Source: DASVFB01 sp963815965 (GTDB lineage: Bacteria > Actinomycetota > Thermoleophilia > Gaiellales > Gaiellaceae). From it: DNA of 64,000 nucleotides. Positions 8,371 to 16,841 of this stretch are shown here, one piece after another. The DNA lies in NCBI GenBank assembly GCA_963815965.1, contig CAWFIT010000003.1, forward strand, positions 1 through 64,000, in the 5' to 3' direction. The translations under genes were made by a program, and so were the position numbers. The notes under the pieces were generated by a model. That model saw only the letters and a list, made by a program, of their open reading frames with translations, did no database searches and had not been told where the DNA came from. Each line of letters opens with the position of its first letter. Positions within the stretch are counted from its first letter, which is position 1.

Positions 8371-9242
8371 AGCGGCTCGTCGGGGACCCAGCTGCGGGTC
8401 AGCAGCAGCCAGAACGCGAGGCCGGCGAAGTCGCCGTAGCGGCGGAACTTGCGCTCGATCGTCTTGTCGCTTGCGTTGCGGCCGGCGAGCTTCGCGTACG
8501 TCGGGCGCGTCCACGAGTCGAGCACGAGGCGCGAGTAGCGGCCGAGCGACGTCAGCATCACATGCGCCGCTGCGTAGGGGCCGACGCCCGGGAGCGCGAG
8601 CAATCGCTGCTCGACATCATCGTCGGGGATCTCGGGATCGTTCAGCCGCTCGAGATCGAGCGAACCCGAGGCGACGTCGTCCGCGAGCTTCTGGAGGTAC
8701 GCGCCCCGGTAGCCGGCGCGCGCGCCGTCCCTGTAGAACTCGAGCCCCGCGGCGGCCATCGCAGCAGGGCGCGGAAACGTGTGTCCTCCGGTCGGCGACG
8801 CGACGCCGAGGTGATCGACCAGCGCGGTGACCATGCGTACCGTTCCGCTCCACGCGCAGTTCGTGGTGCAGATCGTCTTGACGACGTCCTCGAAGACGGT
8901 CGTACTGCGCAGCATGCGGCCCGCGCCCGCGGCGGCCCACACGAGCTGCGGGTCGTCTCGCGCGACCGCGTAGAAGCCGGAAAGGTCCTCGTCGAGACGG
9001 AACATGTGGCGAAGCTGCGCGAGCACCGAGTCGGTCGCGCCCTCGACGTGCGCACGTCTGGCTCTGCCTTCCGAGACGCGCACCGTGCGCGCGCCGCGGC
9101 CGCTGGGCAACGTCACCTCCAGCGTCCAAGCCTCGTCGTCGATCCGCGACGGCGGCAGCGACGCGACGCCGTGAGAGGCGAGCGTGCGGCGGAAGTCGAC
9201 GGGTTCGCCTCCCGCGCCGACGAGCGGCAACTCCGCGATCAT
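8367..9242 (-). CDS. HhH-GPD DNA glycosylase (AlkA/OGG1 superfamily)
   Basis: About 291 residues. The helix-hairpin-helix is ALPGVGPYAAAHVM, followed by the catalytic aspartate in RLVLDSWTRPTY. The position of a catalytic lysine as in OGG1/EndoIII is not evident, pointing to a monofunctional glycosylase that excises alkylated bases. The N-terminal ~100 residues form the usual beta domain. The ATG at 9242 gives MIAELPLVGAGG. It overlaps the start codon of the divergent HyuA gene, leaving no room for a promoter between them, so one of the two starts may lie elsewhere. Confidence 0.82.
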   Translation of the reverse strand: MIAELPLVGAGGEPVDFRRTLASHGVASLPPSRIDDEAWTLEVTLPSGRGARTVRVSEGRARRAHVEGATDSVLAQLRHMFRLDEDLSGFYAVARDDPQLVWAAAGAGRMLRSTTVFEDVVKTICTTNCAWSGTVRMVTALVDHLGVASPTGGHTFPRPAAMAAAGLEFYRDGARAGYRGAYLQKLADDVASGSLDLERLNDPEIPDDDVEQRLLALPGVGPYAAAHVMLTSLGRYSRLVLDSWTRPTYAKLAGRNASDKTIERKFRRYGDFAGLAFWLLLTRSWVPDEPL

Positions 9243-10987
9243 GGGTTTCGTGCGCGTGCTTGGCATCGACGTAGGAGGAACGTTTACCGATGCCGTCTTC
9301 TTCCGCGACGGTGAGATCCGCACAGCCAAGGTTCTCACAGAGGCGAAGCAGGAGGGCTCCGTTGTAGCGGCGGCGCGGGCGGCGGGCGCAGGCGACGTCG
9401 ATCGCTTCACGCACGGGACGACGGTTGCGACAAACGCACTGCTCGAGCGCAAGGGCGCGCGTACGGCGTTCGTCGCGAACGAGGGGTTCGAGCACCTCCT
9501 GCACCTGCGGCGCCAGAACCGCGCGTCGCTCTACCGGCTGTGCGCGGCACATCCCGAGCCGCTGGTGCCGCTCGAGCGCTCATTCGGCGTGCGCGGGCGA
9601 TTGGGTCCATCCGGAGAGCTAGCGCCGCTCGAGCTCGACTCTTTGCCCGAGGTCGACGCGGAGGCGGTGGCGATCTGCCTCCTCCACGCGTACCGGGACG
9701 CCTCGCACGAGCGCGCGGTCGCAGCCGAGGTACGCCGTCGGCTGCCGGAGGCGCACGTCGTTGCGTCGCACGAGATCGCGCCCGAGTTCCGCGAGTACGA
9801 GCGAGCGTCGACGACGGCGATCGATGCGTACCTCGGCCCGGTTGTGTCGCGCTACCTGCGCGCGCTTGCGGAGCGCTGCGTGGCCGCGGGGCTGCCGGTG
9901 CCGCTCGTAATGCGGTCGTCGGGAGGTGTCGTCGAGCTCGATGAGGCAGCCGCGCATCCGGCCCTTGCGCTCGTCTCCGGTCCGGCCGCGGGCGCCGTCG
10001 GCGCGGCGCGCGTCGCACGCGCGGCCGGATTCGAGAACGCGATCTCCTTCGACATGGGCGGGACGTCGACGGACGTCTGCCTGATCGCCGGCGGCGAGGT
10101 TGCGCATACGTCTCAACGGGACGTCGGCGGATTCCCGGTGCGGCTTCCGTCCGTTGATCTTCACACCGTAGGTGCCGGCGGCGGTTCGATCGTCTGGCGC
10201 GACGCCGGCGGAGCGTTGCAGGTCGGGCCCCGAGAGCGCAGGCGCCGACCCAGGCCCGGCGTGTTACGGCCGGGGCGGCGTGCGTCCGACGGTCACCGAC
10301 GCCAATCTTCTGCTCGGCCGCCTGCCTGCGCGGCTTGCCGGAGGTATCGACCTCGACGCGGGCGCAGCCGAGCGCGCGTTCGGCGGCATCGATCCGGCGG
10401 AGGCCGTCGCGGTCGTGAACGCCGAGATGCTGCACGCGCTGCGGTTGGTCTCCGTCGAGCGCGGCCACGATCCGCGCGACTTCGTCCTCGTCGCGTTCGG
10501 CGGCGCGGGGCCGTTGCACGCGTGCGCGCTCGCCGAGGAGCTCGAGATGCGCACGGTGCTCGTGCCGGACGGGGCAGGCGTTCTGTCTGCGCTCGGGCTC
10601 GTCATGAGCGATGAGCGTCGCGATCGCGTGCGGTCGTACATCGTGCCGTTGCGTGACGCCGGCGAGCTACCGCGCGAGGGCGAGGCCGACCTGCGCTACG
10701 CGGGGCAGTCGTTCGAGCTGACCGTGCCGTTGCAGGGCGGGCTCGACGACGCGTTCCATCGAGCGCACGAGGCGGTCTACGGATACGCGGACCGCGAGCG
10801 CGAGATCGAGCTCGTCGCGGTGCGCACCGCGGACGTTCGACCGGCGCCGTCGTTCGAACTGCCGCCGGGCGACCCGCTCGACGTCGTAGGCCCCGCGGTC
10901 GTCGAGCTGGACGGCTCGACCTGCTGGCTTCCCCCCGGGTGGGTGGGGGCTAGGGATGGTCCCACGTTGGTGCTCACGAGACTGTGA
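9241..10987 (+). CDS. hyuA: Hydantoinase/oxoprolinase subunit A, one frameshift
   Basis: The HyuA family performs ATP-dependent opening of hydantoins, 5-oxoproline or related rings, or carboxylation of acetone/acetophenone in close relatives. The ASKHA fold is clear: LGIDVGGTFTDAVF (phosphate 1), FTHGTTVATNALLER, MRSSGGVV, ALVSGPAAGAVGAA, FDMGGTSTDVCLI, DLHTVGAGGGSIVW and GADPGPACYGRGG. The frame breaks at 10228-10231; removing one C of CCCC restores GPESAGADPGPACYG. The start may be ATG 9241 or GTG 9250. The stop overlaps HyuB as GTGA, so the two subunits are coupled. Confidence 0.9.
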
Positions 10988-12444
10988 ACATCGAGCTCCA
11001 AATCATCGGCAGCGGCCTGCGCGCGATCGCCGAGGAGATGGGCGCCGTCCTGATCCGCTCCGCGTTCTCCGCGAACATCAAGGAGCGGCGCGACTGCTCG
11101 ACCGCGCTCTTCGACGAGCGCGGTCGGATGATCGTCCAGGCGGAGCACATCCCCGTCCACCTCGGCGCGATGCCCGACGCAGTCGCGGCCGTGATCCGCT
11201 GCAACCCGGCGCCCGACGACGTCTTCATCCTCAACGATCCGTACACGGGAGGGACGCATCTCCCCGACATCACGCTCGTGTCGCGCACGGCGCTCGGCTT
11301 CGCTGCGTCACGCGCGCACCACGCCGACGTCGGCGGCATCGAGCCCGGGAGCATGCCCGCGACGTCGCGGACACTTGCCGAAGAGGGAGTCGTGATCCCG
11401 CCGACGCGGCTCGATGACACAACGCTCGAAGCGCTCGTCACCCAGATGCGCAACCCAGAGGAGCGGCGCGGCGACCTGCGCGCGCAGCTCGCAGCGCACG
11501 GTCTCGCCGCGCGCCGCATTGACGACCTCTGCGTACGCCGCGGACGCGAACGCGTCGCGGCGGCGATGAACGAGCTATACGACTACTCCGAGCGGCTCGT
11601 TCGCGCCGGCATCGCCGCGATGCCCGACGGCACGTACCGGGCACGCGACTTCCTCGACGACGGAACCGAGATCGCGGTCCGCCTCCACATCGCGGGCGAC
11701 TCGATCGAACTCGACTTCGCCGGAACCGACCCGCAGCAGGACGGCAACCTCAACTGCCCGCTCGCAGTGACCCGGTCCGCCTGCTACTTCGTCGTGCGCT
11801 GTCTCGCCGCGCCGGACGTCCCCGCCTCGGGCGGCGCCTTCGCGCCGGTGACCGTGCGCGCGCCGGAAGGCTCACTCGTAAACGCACGCCCGCCCGCGGC
11901 AGTTGCAGGCGGCAACGTCGAGACCTCGAGCCGCATCGTCGACGCCGTGTTCGCCGCGTTCGGACAGGCGATGCCCGTGCCCGCCCAGGGCCAGGGCACG
12001 ATGAACAACGTGACGCTCGGGAACGACCGCTTCACGTACTACGAGACGATCGGCGGCGGACAGGGCGCCTGCCCGGACGCCGACGGCCCCTCCGCGATCC
12101 ACGTGACGATGTCGAACACGCTGACGACGCCGGTCGAGGCGGTCGAGCTTTCCTATCCGCTGCGCGTCGAGCGCTACGCGCTGCGGCTCGGCAGCGGCGG
12201 GGCAGGCGCGCACCGCGGCGGCGACGGCGTCGTGCGGGAACTGCGGGCGCTCGAAGACTGCAGGCTCTCGATCCTCAGCGAGCGTCGCCTGCGCGCGCCG
12301 CGCGGCGCCGCGGGCGGCGAGGACGGCGCCTGCGGAAGCAACCGCCTCAACGGCCGCGACCTCCCGCCGAAGATCACGACCGAGCTGCGCGCCGGCGACG
12401 TGCTCACGATCGAGACGCCTGGCGGCGGCGGGCTCGGTGGGTAG
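10984..12444 (+). CDS. hyuB: Hydantoinase/oxoprolinase subunit B
   Basis: A 486-residue HyuB-family protein, partner of HyuA. Hallmarks are EMGAVLIRSAFSANIKERRDCSTALFD, AEHIPVHLGAMP, FILNDPYTGGTHLPD, RAHHADVGGIEPGSMP and the glycine-rich end GDVLTIETPGGGGLGG. The GTG at 10984 overlaps the HyuA stop. The HyuB stop at 12442-12444 forms part of the -10 hexamer for the next gene. The ring substrate of the complex is not evident. Confidence 0.92.
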   Translation: MNIELQIIGSGLRAIAEEMGAVLIRSAFSANIKERRDCSTALFDERGRMIVQAEHIPVHLGAMPDAVAAVIRCNPAPDDVFILNDPYTGGTHLPDITLVSRTALGFAASRAHHADVGGIEPGSMPATSRTLAEEGVVIPPTRLDDTTLEALVTQMRNPEERRGDLRAQLAAHGLAARRIDDLCVRRGRERVAAAMNELYDYSERLVRAGIAAMPDGTYRARDFLDDGTEIAVRLHIAGDSIELDFAGTDPQQDGNLNCPLAVTRSACYFVVRCLAAPDVPASGGAFAPVTVRAPEGSLVNARPPAAVAGGNVETSSRIVDAVFAAFGQAMPVPAQGQGTMNNVTLGNDRFTYYETIGGGQGACPDADGPSAIHVTMSNTLTTPVEAVELSYPLRVERYALRLGSGGAGAHRGGDGVVRELRALEDCRLSILSERRLRAPRGAAGGEDGACGSNRLNGRDLPPKITTELRAGDVLTIETPGGGGLGG

Positions 12445-12447
12445 GCT
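12442..12447 (+). promoter_or_regulatory. -10 hexamer TAGGCT for the MOSC-nitrilase pair
   Basis: TAGGCT contains the HyuB stop codon and lies 7 nt before the ATG at 12455. This fits the leaderless pattern seen elsewhere in the window. The pair could therefore be expressed separately from hyuAB. Confidence 0.35.
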
Positions 12448-12454
12448 GTTGCGC

Positions 12455-12904
12455 ATGACCGGCCACGTCGTCGAGATCAACATCGCGCCTAGGGAGCACG
12501 AATTGCCGCACCCGGTCGAGCGTGTCGCGGCCCACGCAGGGAAAGGACTCGAGGGCAACCGGTACTACTTCGACGAGGAAGCCGAGGCGGGTCGCGCGAT
12601 CACGCTGATCGAGGCTGAGGCGATCGCGGGAATGGCCGCCGAGCACGGCATCGAGATAACAGCGGCGGAGTCACGGCGCAACGTCTTGACACAGGGCATC
12701 AAACTGAACGAGCTCGTCGGCAAGCGGTTTCGCGTCGGCGACGTGGAGTGCGTCGGCGTCGAGTTGTGCCATCCCTGCACAACGCTCGAGGGGCTGACCA
12801 AGCCCGGAGTGATCAAGGGCCTCGTGAACCGCGGCGGACTGAACGCGGACATCGTCACGGACGGCGTGATCGCCGTCGGCGACGAGGTCGTCGCGGTCGA
12901 CTGA
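12455..12904 (+). CDS. MOSC-domain protein
   Basis: A 149-residue stand-alone MOSC domain, the fold of molybdenum-cofactor sulfurase C-termini and of the YiiM/mARC proteins. The conserved block reads RRNVLTQGIKLNELVGKRF, followed by GVELCHPCTTLE with the cysteine expected to contact the molybdenum cofactor or carry sulfur. ATG 12455 is preferred over the upstream GTG because of the -10 hexamer. A MoaD-MoaE fusion 7 kb away shows that the cell makes the cofactor. The next gene starts directly after its stop. Confidence 0.85.
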   Translation: MTGHVVEINIAPREHELPHPVERVAAHAGKGLEGNRYYFDEEAEAGRAITLIEAEAIAGMAAEHGIEITAAESRRNVLTQGIKLNELVGKRFRVGDVECVGVELCHPCTTLEGLTKPGVIKGLVNRGGLNADIVTDGVIAVGDEVVAVD

Positions 12905-13798
12905 ATGGACGCACCGGTTCGAGTCGCCTGCGCGCAGGTCGAGCCGATCCCCTTCGACCGCGCCGCCACGATCGAGAAGCTCGCGTCGGTCGCCGGCGAA
13001 GCAGCGGCCCAGGGCGCGCGCGTAGTTCTCCTTCCCGAGGCGTTCATCCCGGTCTACCCGTCGAGCCGCTGGACGCGCGAGCTCGTCGGCGCGGGCAACG
13101 GAAAGCAGACCTTCGCGCGGCTTGCGCGCGAGTCGGTGGAGGTTCCGGGTCCGGACTCCGACCGGCTCGGCGCGATCGCCCGCGATCTCGGCATTCACCT
13201 CGCCGTCGGTGTCAACGAGCGCGACGGAGGATCGCTCTACAACAGCCTGCTCGTCTACGGCCCGGACGGTGCGCTGGCCCTTCACCATCGCAAGCTCGTC
13301 CCGACGAACCACGAGCGGCTCGTCTGGGGATTCGGCGACGGCACTGGACTCGCGGCGATCCAAACCGACGTCGGACGCGTTGGCGGCCTCATCTGCTGGG
13401 AGAACTTCATGCCGCTCGCTCGTGTCGCGCTCTACGAGTCGCACGTCGAGATCTATCTGGCGCCGACGGCTGACGACACCGAGCAGTGGCACGACTCGAT
13501 CAGGCACATCGCGCGCGAGTCACGCGCGTTCGTGCTCTCGTGCTGCGTCTTCCAGCGCGCCGCGAGCTATCCGGAAGACGTCCCGCTTGCGGAAGGAGGC
13601 GAGCTGGTGGGTCGCGGCGGTTCGGCGATCGTCGCACCGACTGGCGAGTATCTGGCGGGACCGCTCTGGGACGAGGAGGGGATCCTCCTCGCCGATCTCG
13701 ATCCAGATCTTCTGTACGCCGAGAGGCAGCGCTTCGATCCGGTGGGCCACTACTCGCGGCCCGACGTGCTGAGGTTGAGCGTCACACCGATCGACTGA
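12905..13798 (+). CDS. Nitrilase/carbon-nitrogen hydrolase
   Basis: A 297-residue nitrilase-superfamily enzyme with the full Glu-Lys-Cys triad: E45 in LLPEAFIP, K130 in HHRKLVPT and C164 in GGLICWENFMP. The ICWEN context and length fit aliphatic/aromatic nitrilases better than amidases. It would hydrolyse a nitrile to acid plus ammonia. It begins at the base after the MOSC stop, so they form one transcript, downstream of the HyuA/HyuB ring-opening enzymes. This suggests a small nitrogen-compound catabolism cluster. Confidence 0.9.
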   Translation: MDAPVRVACAQVEPIPFDRAATIEKLASVAGEAAAQGARVVLLPEAFIPVYPSSRWTRELVGAGNGKQTFARLARESVEVPGPDSDRLGAIARDLGIHLAVGVNERDGGSLYNSLLVYGPDGALALHHRKLVPTNHERLVWGFGDGTGLAAIQTDVGRVGGLICWENFMPLARVALYESHVEIYLAPTADDTEQWHDSIRHIARESRAFVLSCCVFQRAASYPEDVPLAEGGELVGRGGSAIVAPTGEYLAGPLWDEEGILLADLDPDLLYAERQRFDPVGHYSRPDVLRLSVTPID

Positions 13799-13825
13799 GC
13801 GTTGTGCTGATCGTGATGACGAGGG

Positions 13826-14188
13826 TTAGATCTCGCGCGCGACGCCGAAGCCCGAGTAGACGTCCTTGCGCTTGATCTTCCCGTCTTCGATCGGGAAGAC
13901 GTCGATGCCGTCCCACTCGAGCGTCTTGCCGTCGCGCGTCGCCGTCGCGGTCCACTCGTTCACGACGAGCCCTTCTCGCGCGTAGAGACGACGGCCTCGG
14001 AACAGGATGTCCGGGTTGTTGCGGAAGATGGCGGCAATGTGCTCGCGCACCGCGTCGGCGCCCTCGGCGCGCTCACCTGCGGAGTAGTTGTGGAACACGA
14101 CGTCTGGCGCGTGCATCGACGCGATCGCGTCGATGTCGTGAGCGTTCCACGCGTCGTTGTACCGCTCGATCAGGTCGCGCTCGTTCAT
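13826..14188 (-). CDS. SnoaL-like (NTF2-fold) protein
   Basis: A 120-residue protein of the SnoaL/NTF2 fold: N-terminal ERYNDAWNAHDIDAIASMHAPDVVFHN, then a curved sheet ending in GKIKRKDVYSG. Members include polyketide cyclases, delta5-3-ketosteroid isomerases and many uncharacterised binding proteins. The ATG at 14188 overlaps the selB stop as ATGA, so it is the last gene of the sel operon. A link to selenium metabolism is positional only. Confidence 0.72.
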   Translation of the reverse strand: MNERDLIERYNDAWNAHDIDAIASMHAPDVVFHNYSAGERAEGADAVREHIAAIFRNNPDILFRGRRLYAREGLVVNEWTATATRDGKTLEWDGIDVFPIEDGKIKRKDVYSGFGVAREI

Positions 14189-15894
14189 CGACGTGCCGCC
14201 TTTCTTAACACACGCTCATCGCCGACACGGCGCGTCAGCCCGTCGGCGTCGTAGCGCTCGAGCAGCAGCTGCGCGACCCGGCGTGAGATGCCGAGTGCGT
14301 CACGGAAGCCGGCGAGCGTAATCGGGTTCAGGCTCCGGATCGCGTCGACACCCTGCGCGTACAACGCCCCCGAGACCGCGAAGCCGTCGCCGACGCGGTA
14401 GAGGCGACCCGCCTGCTCGAGGAAGACACCCAGCTCGCGGTCGTCGAGCTTGCCGAAACCATGCTCGGCGAGCTCCGCCTCGAGCCGGCGCGCCTCCTCC
14501 TCACGACCGTCCAGCGACGGCACGCTGCCGGGCAGGTAGAGCTTGCCGCCTCGCCGCTCGAGCTCGAGCAGCGGCGCGACCGCGTTCGCCCACGGGCGGT
14601 CGAGCAGCAGCCGGCCGACCGGCAGGCCCGGATCGAGCGATCCGCCGGCCGCGTGCGCCCGCAGGCGCTCGCGCACGCGCTGTCGCAGCTCCTCGAGCCA
14701 CGCCCCGGAGAAGTACCAGTCGCCGGCCGCGCTCACCGAGGCGAGCCCGCGCGCGAGCTCGCCCGGCGGCAGCAGCCCGCGCGCCTGAAGCTCGGGGCCT
14801 GTCACGGGCGCGTGCACGGTTGCGCGGACGATCGCGGCGGCGTCGCCCGTCTCAAGGAGCGCAAGGCGCTCGGGATCGATCGCGCGAGGCGGTGCCGGAT
14901 CGAGCACGACGCCGCCGCCGACCGTCGTGTGCGAGCGCAGCACGATGCGATCGCCGCGGGCGGCGACGAGCGGAGCCGCGAGACGAAGCTGCGCGTAACG
15001 CGCGCCCGCGCGGACGACGCGCGCCACGGTGTGCGACGTGCCGTGGTGGACGTTGAGCCGTGCGCCGTCGGCGATCGGTTCGAGCTCGTGCAACATAATG
15101 TCGAGCCGGTAGCTGACGGGGAACGTCCCCGTTGCGACGAGCGCGTCGCCCCGCCGAAGGTCTCGCCGCTCGACGCCCGGCACTCCGACCGCGACGCGCT
15201 GACCTGCATCTGCCGCCTCGACCGGCTCGTCGTGCACCTGCAGGCTGCGAACGCGCACATCGCGCCCAGCCGGTTCCGCGCGCAGCTCGTCGCCTTCGGA
15301 AAGCGTTCCCGACCACAGCGTGCCGGTGACGACCGTCCCGATCCCGTGCAGGCTGAACGCGCGGTCGACGTACAGACGCGTGGGCCACTCCGCTCGTGCC
15401 GTCTCCACGGCTGCGCTCGCCAGCGCGGCTCGCAACTCATCGAGCCCTGCGCCCGTCTTCGCGCTCACCGCGACGACCTCGGCGCCGGGCACTAGCTCGC
15501 GCGCCTCCGCAACGGCGAGCGCGAGCGTCTCCGCGTCGACGGCGTCCGCCTTCGTCACGGCGACGACGCCTCGGTCGATGCCGAGCAGCCTCAGGATCGC
15601 GAGGTGTTCGTGCGTTTGCGGCCGTGCGCCTTCGCCGGCGTCGATCACAAGCAGAAACAGGTCGATGCCCGTCGCGCCCGCGACCATGTTGCGGACGAAG
15701 CGCTCGTGGCCCGGGACGTCGATCAGCGACAACCGCCGCCCGTCGGGTAGCTCGAGCGGCGCATACCCGAGGTCGATCGAGATGCCTCGCTCCTGCTCCT
15801 CGGGCAAGCGGTCGGTGTCCTTGCCGGTGAGCGCGCGAACGAGCCACGTCTTGCCGTGGTCGATGTGTCCGGCCGTGCCGACGGTCAGCGGCAT
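14185..15894 (-). CDS. selB: Selenocysteine-specific elongation factor SelB
   Basis: SelB brings Sec-tRNA to UGA codons that are followed by a SECIS hairpin. The GTPase domain has GTAGHIDHGKT (P-loop), DVPGHERF (G3) and AVTKADAVD (G4). Beta-barrel domains follow, then a C-terminal array of winged helices (LLERYDADGLTRRVGDERVL) that reads the SECIS. The ATG at 15894 (MPLTVGTAGHID) is the natural start; at 569 residues the length is normal. It overlaps the end of the O-methyltransferase by 10 bases and the SnoaL-like gene by 4, indicating one operon starting at selA. Confidence 0.95.
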   Translation of the reverse strand: MPLTVGTAGHIDHGKTWLVRALTGKDTDRLPEEQERGISIDLGYAPLELPDGRRLSLIDVPGHERFVRNMVAGATGIDLFLLVIDAGEGARPQTHEHLAILRLLGIDRGVVAVTKADAVDAETLALAVAEARELVPGAEVVAVSAKTGAGLDELRAALASAAVETARAEWPTRLYVDRAFSLHGIGTVVTGTLWSGTLSEGDELRAEPAGRDVRVRSLQVHDEPVEAADAGQRVAVGVPGVERRDLRRGDALVATGTFPVSYRLDIMLHELEPIADGARLNVHHGTSHTVARVVRAGARYAQLRLAAPLVAARGDRIVLRSHTTVGGGVVLDPAPPRAIDPERLALLETGDAAAIVRATVHAPVTGPELQARGLLPPGELARGLASVSAAGDWYFSGAWLEELRQRVRERLRAHAAGGSLDPGLPVGRLLLDRPWANAVAPLLELERRGGKLYLPGSVPSLDGREEEARRLEAELAEHGFGKLDDRELGVFLEQAGRLYRVGDGFAVSGALYAQGVDAIRSLNPITLAGFRDALGISRRVAQLLLERYDADGLTRRVGDERVLRKAARR

Positions 15895-16841
15895 CTGGCC
15901 TGGATCAGCCCGTCCTCGATGCTCACCGGTTCGAAGGCGGTGCCCTCGAGCAGTTCGCGCCACTGCGCCTCGTCACGCTCGCGGCTGCCCAGTAGCCCGA
16001 GCATCAGCAGGTCGAGCCACTTCGATCCGCCTTGCTCGTTCCCCGGCCGGATCACCGTCTCGTGGATGAGGATCCGCGCGTCCGGCGGCGCCGACGCGCG
16101 AACCGTCTCGAGGATCTTGCGCGCGCTCTCGTCGTCCCAGTTGTGGAGGATCGCGGAAAGGATGTACGTGTCACCGCCTGGCACGCGGTCGAAGAAACTG
16201 CCCGCGACGAACTCCAGCCGGTCGCCGAACGCCTTCTCGTTGCGGTCGGTCTCCGGCAGGTCGAAGACGATGCCGCGCAACTTCGGCCGGCGACGAAGGA
16301 GCCCCAGGAGGAGTGCGCCGTTCCCGCCGCCGACGTCGACGACCGTCTCGCCGTCGCGCCACCCGACTTGCTCGAGCCGCTCGACGCTGCGGTCCCTGCC
16401 GGCCGCCATCGCGCGGTCGAAGGCCGCCCGCTCAGAGGGTCGTTCGGACAGCCACGACCAGAAGTCGGTCCCGAACGTCCGCTCGAAGGTGGGCTCGCCA
16501 CTGAGGTCGAGCTTTGCCGCTGTGCTCAACCAGATCCCGCCGAAGAAGTGCGCGAAGTCCTGCCAGTCCCCGTGGCGGCGAAGCAGCTCGGACGCCTCCG
16601 TGTTGCGAAAGACGCCTGGCTCGTCCTCGGCGAAGACGCCGTCGCTTGCCAGCGCGCGTAGGGACCGGTGAAGCATGTCGGCACTCGCGCCCGACTCGCG
16701 CGCGAGCTCGTCGACTTGACGCGGTCCTTCGGAAAGCGCATCGGCAATACCGAGCTCGGCGACGAGCCCGAGCACGCGTGCGGTGAGCCCGCCGCGGGTC
16801 AGGTCCCAGAGGATGGTCTCGGCGCTGCGCTCGTCGGTCAT
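15885..16841 (-). CDS. SAM-dependent O-methyltransferase between selA and selB
   Basis: A 318-residue class I methyltransferase of the plant/streptomycete O-methyltransferase group. An N-terminal winged-helix dimerisation domain (GLVAELGIADAL, then ADMLHRSLRALASDGVF) precedes the SAM site VVDVGGGNGALLLGLL. The catalytic-histidine region is SAILHNWDDESARKIL and the C-terminus contains ILIHETVI. The ATG at 16841 overlaps the selA stop by 4 bases and the gene end overlaps the selB start. Known relatives methylate hydroxyls of small aromatic molecules. Its place inside the selenocysteine operon is unusual. Confidence 0.88.
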   Translation of the reverse strand: MTDERSAETILWDLTRGGLTARVLGLVAELGIADALSEGPRQVDELARESGASADMLHRSLRALASDGVFAEDEPGVFRNTEASELLRRHGDWQDFAHFFGGIWLSTAAKLDLSGEPTFERTFGTDFWSWLSERPSERAAFDRAMAAGRDRSVERLEQVGWRDGETVVDVGGGNGALLLGLLRRRPKLRGIVFDLPETDRNEKAFGDRLEFVAGSFFDRVPGGDTYILSAILHNWDDESARKILETVRASAPPDARILIHETVIRPGNEQGGSKWLDLLMLGLLGSRERDEAQWRELLEGTAFEPVSIEDGLIQARCR

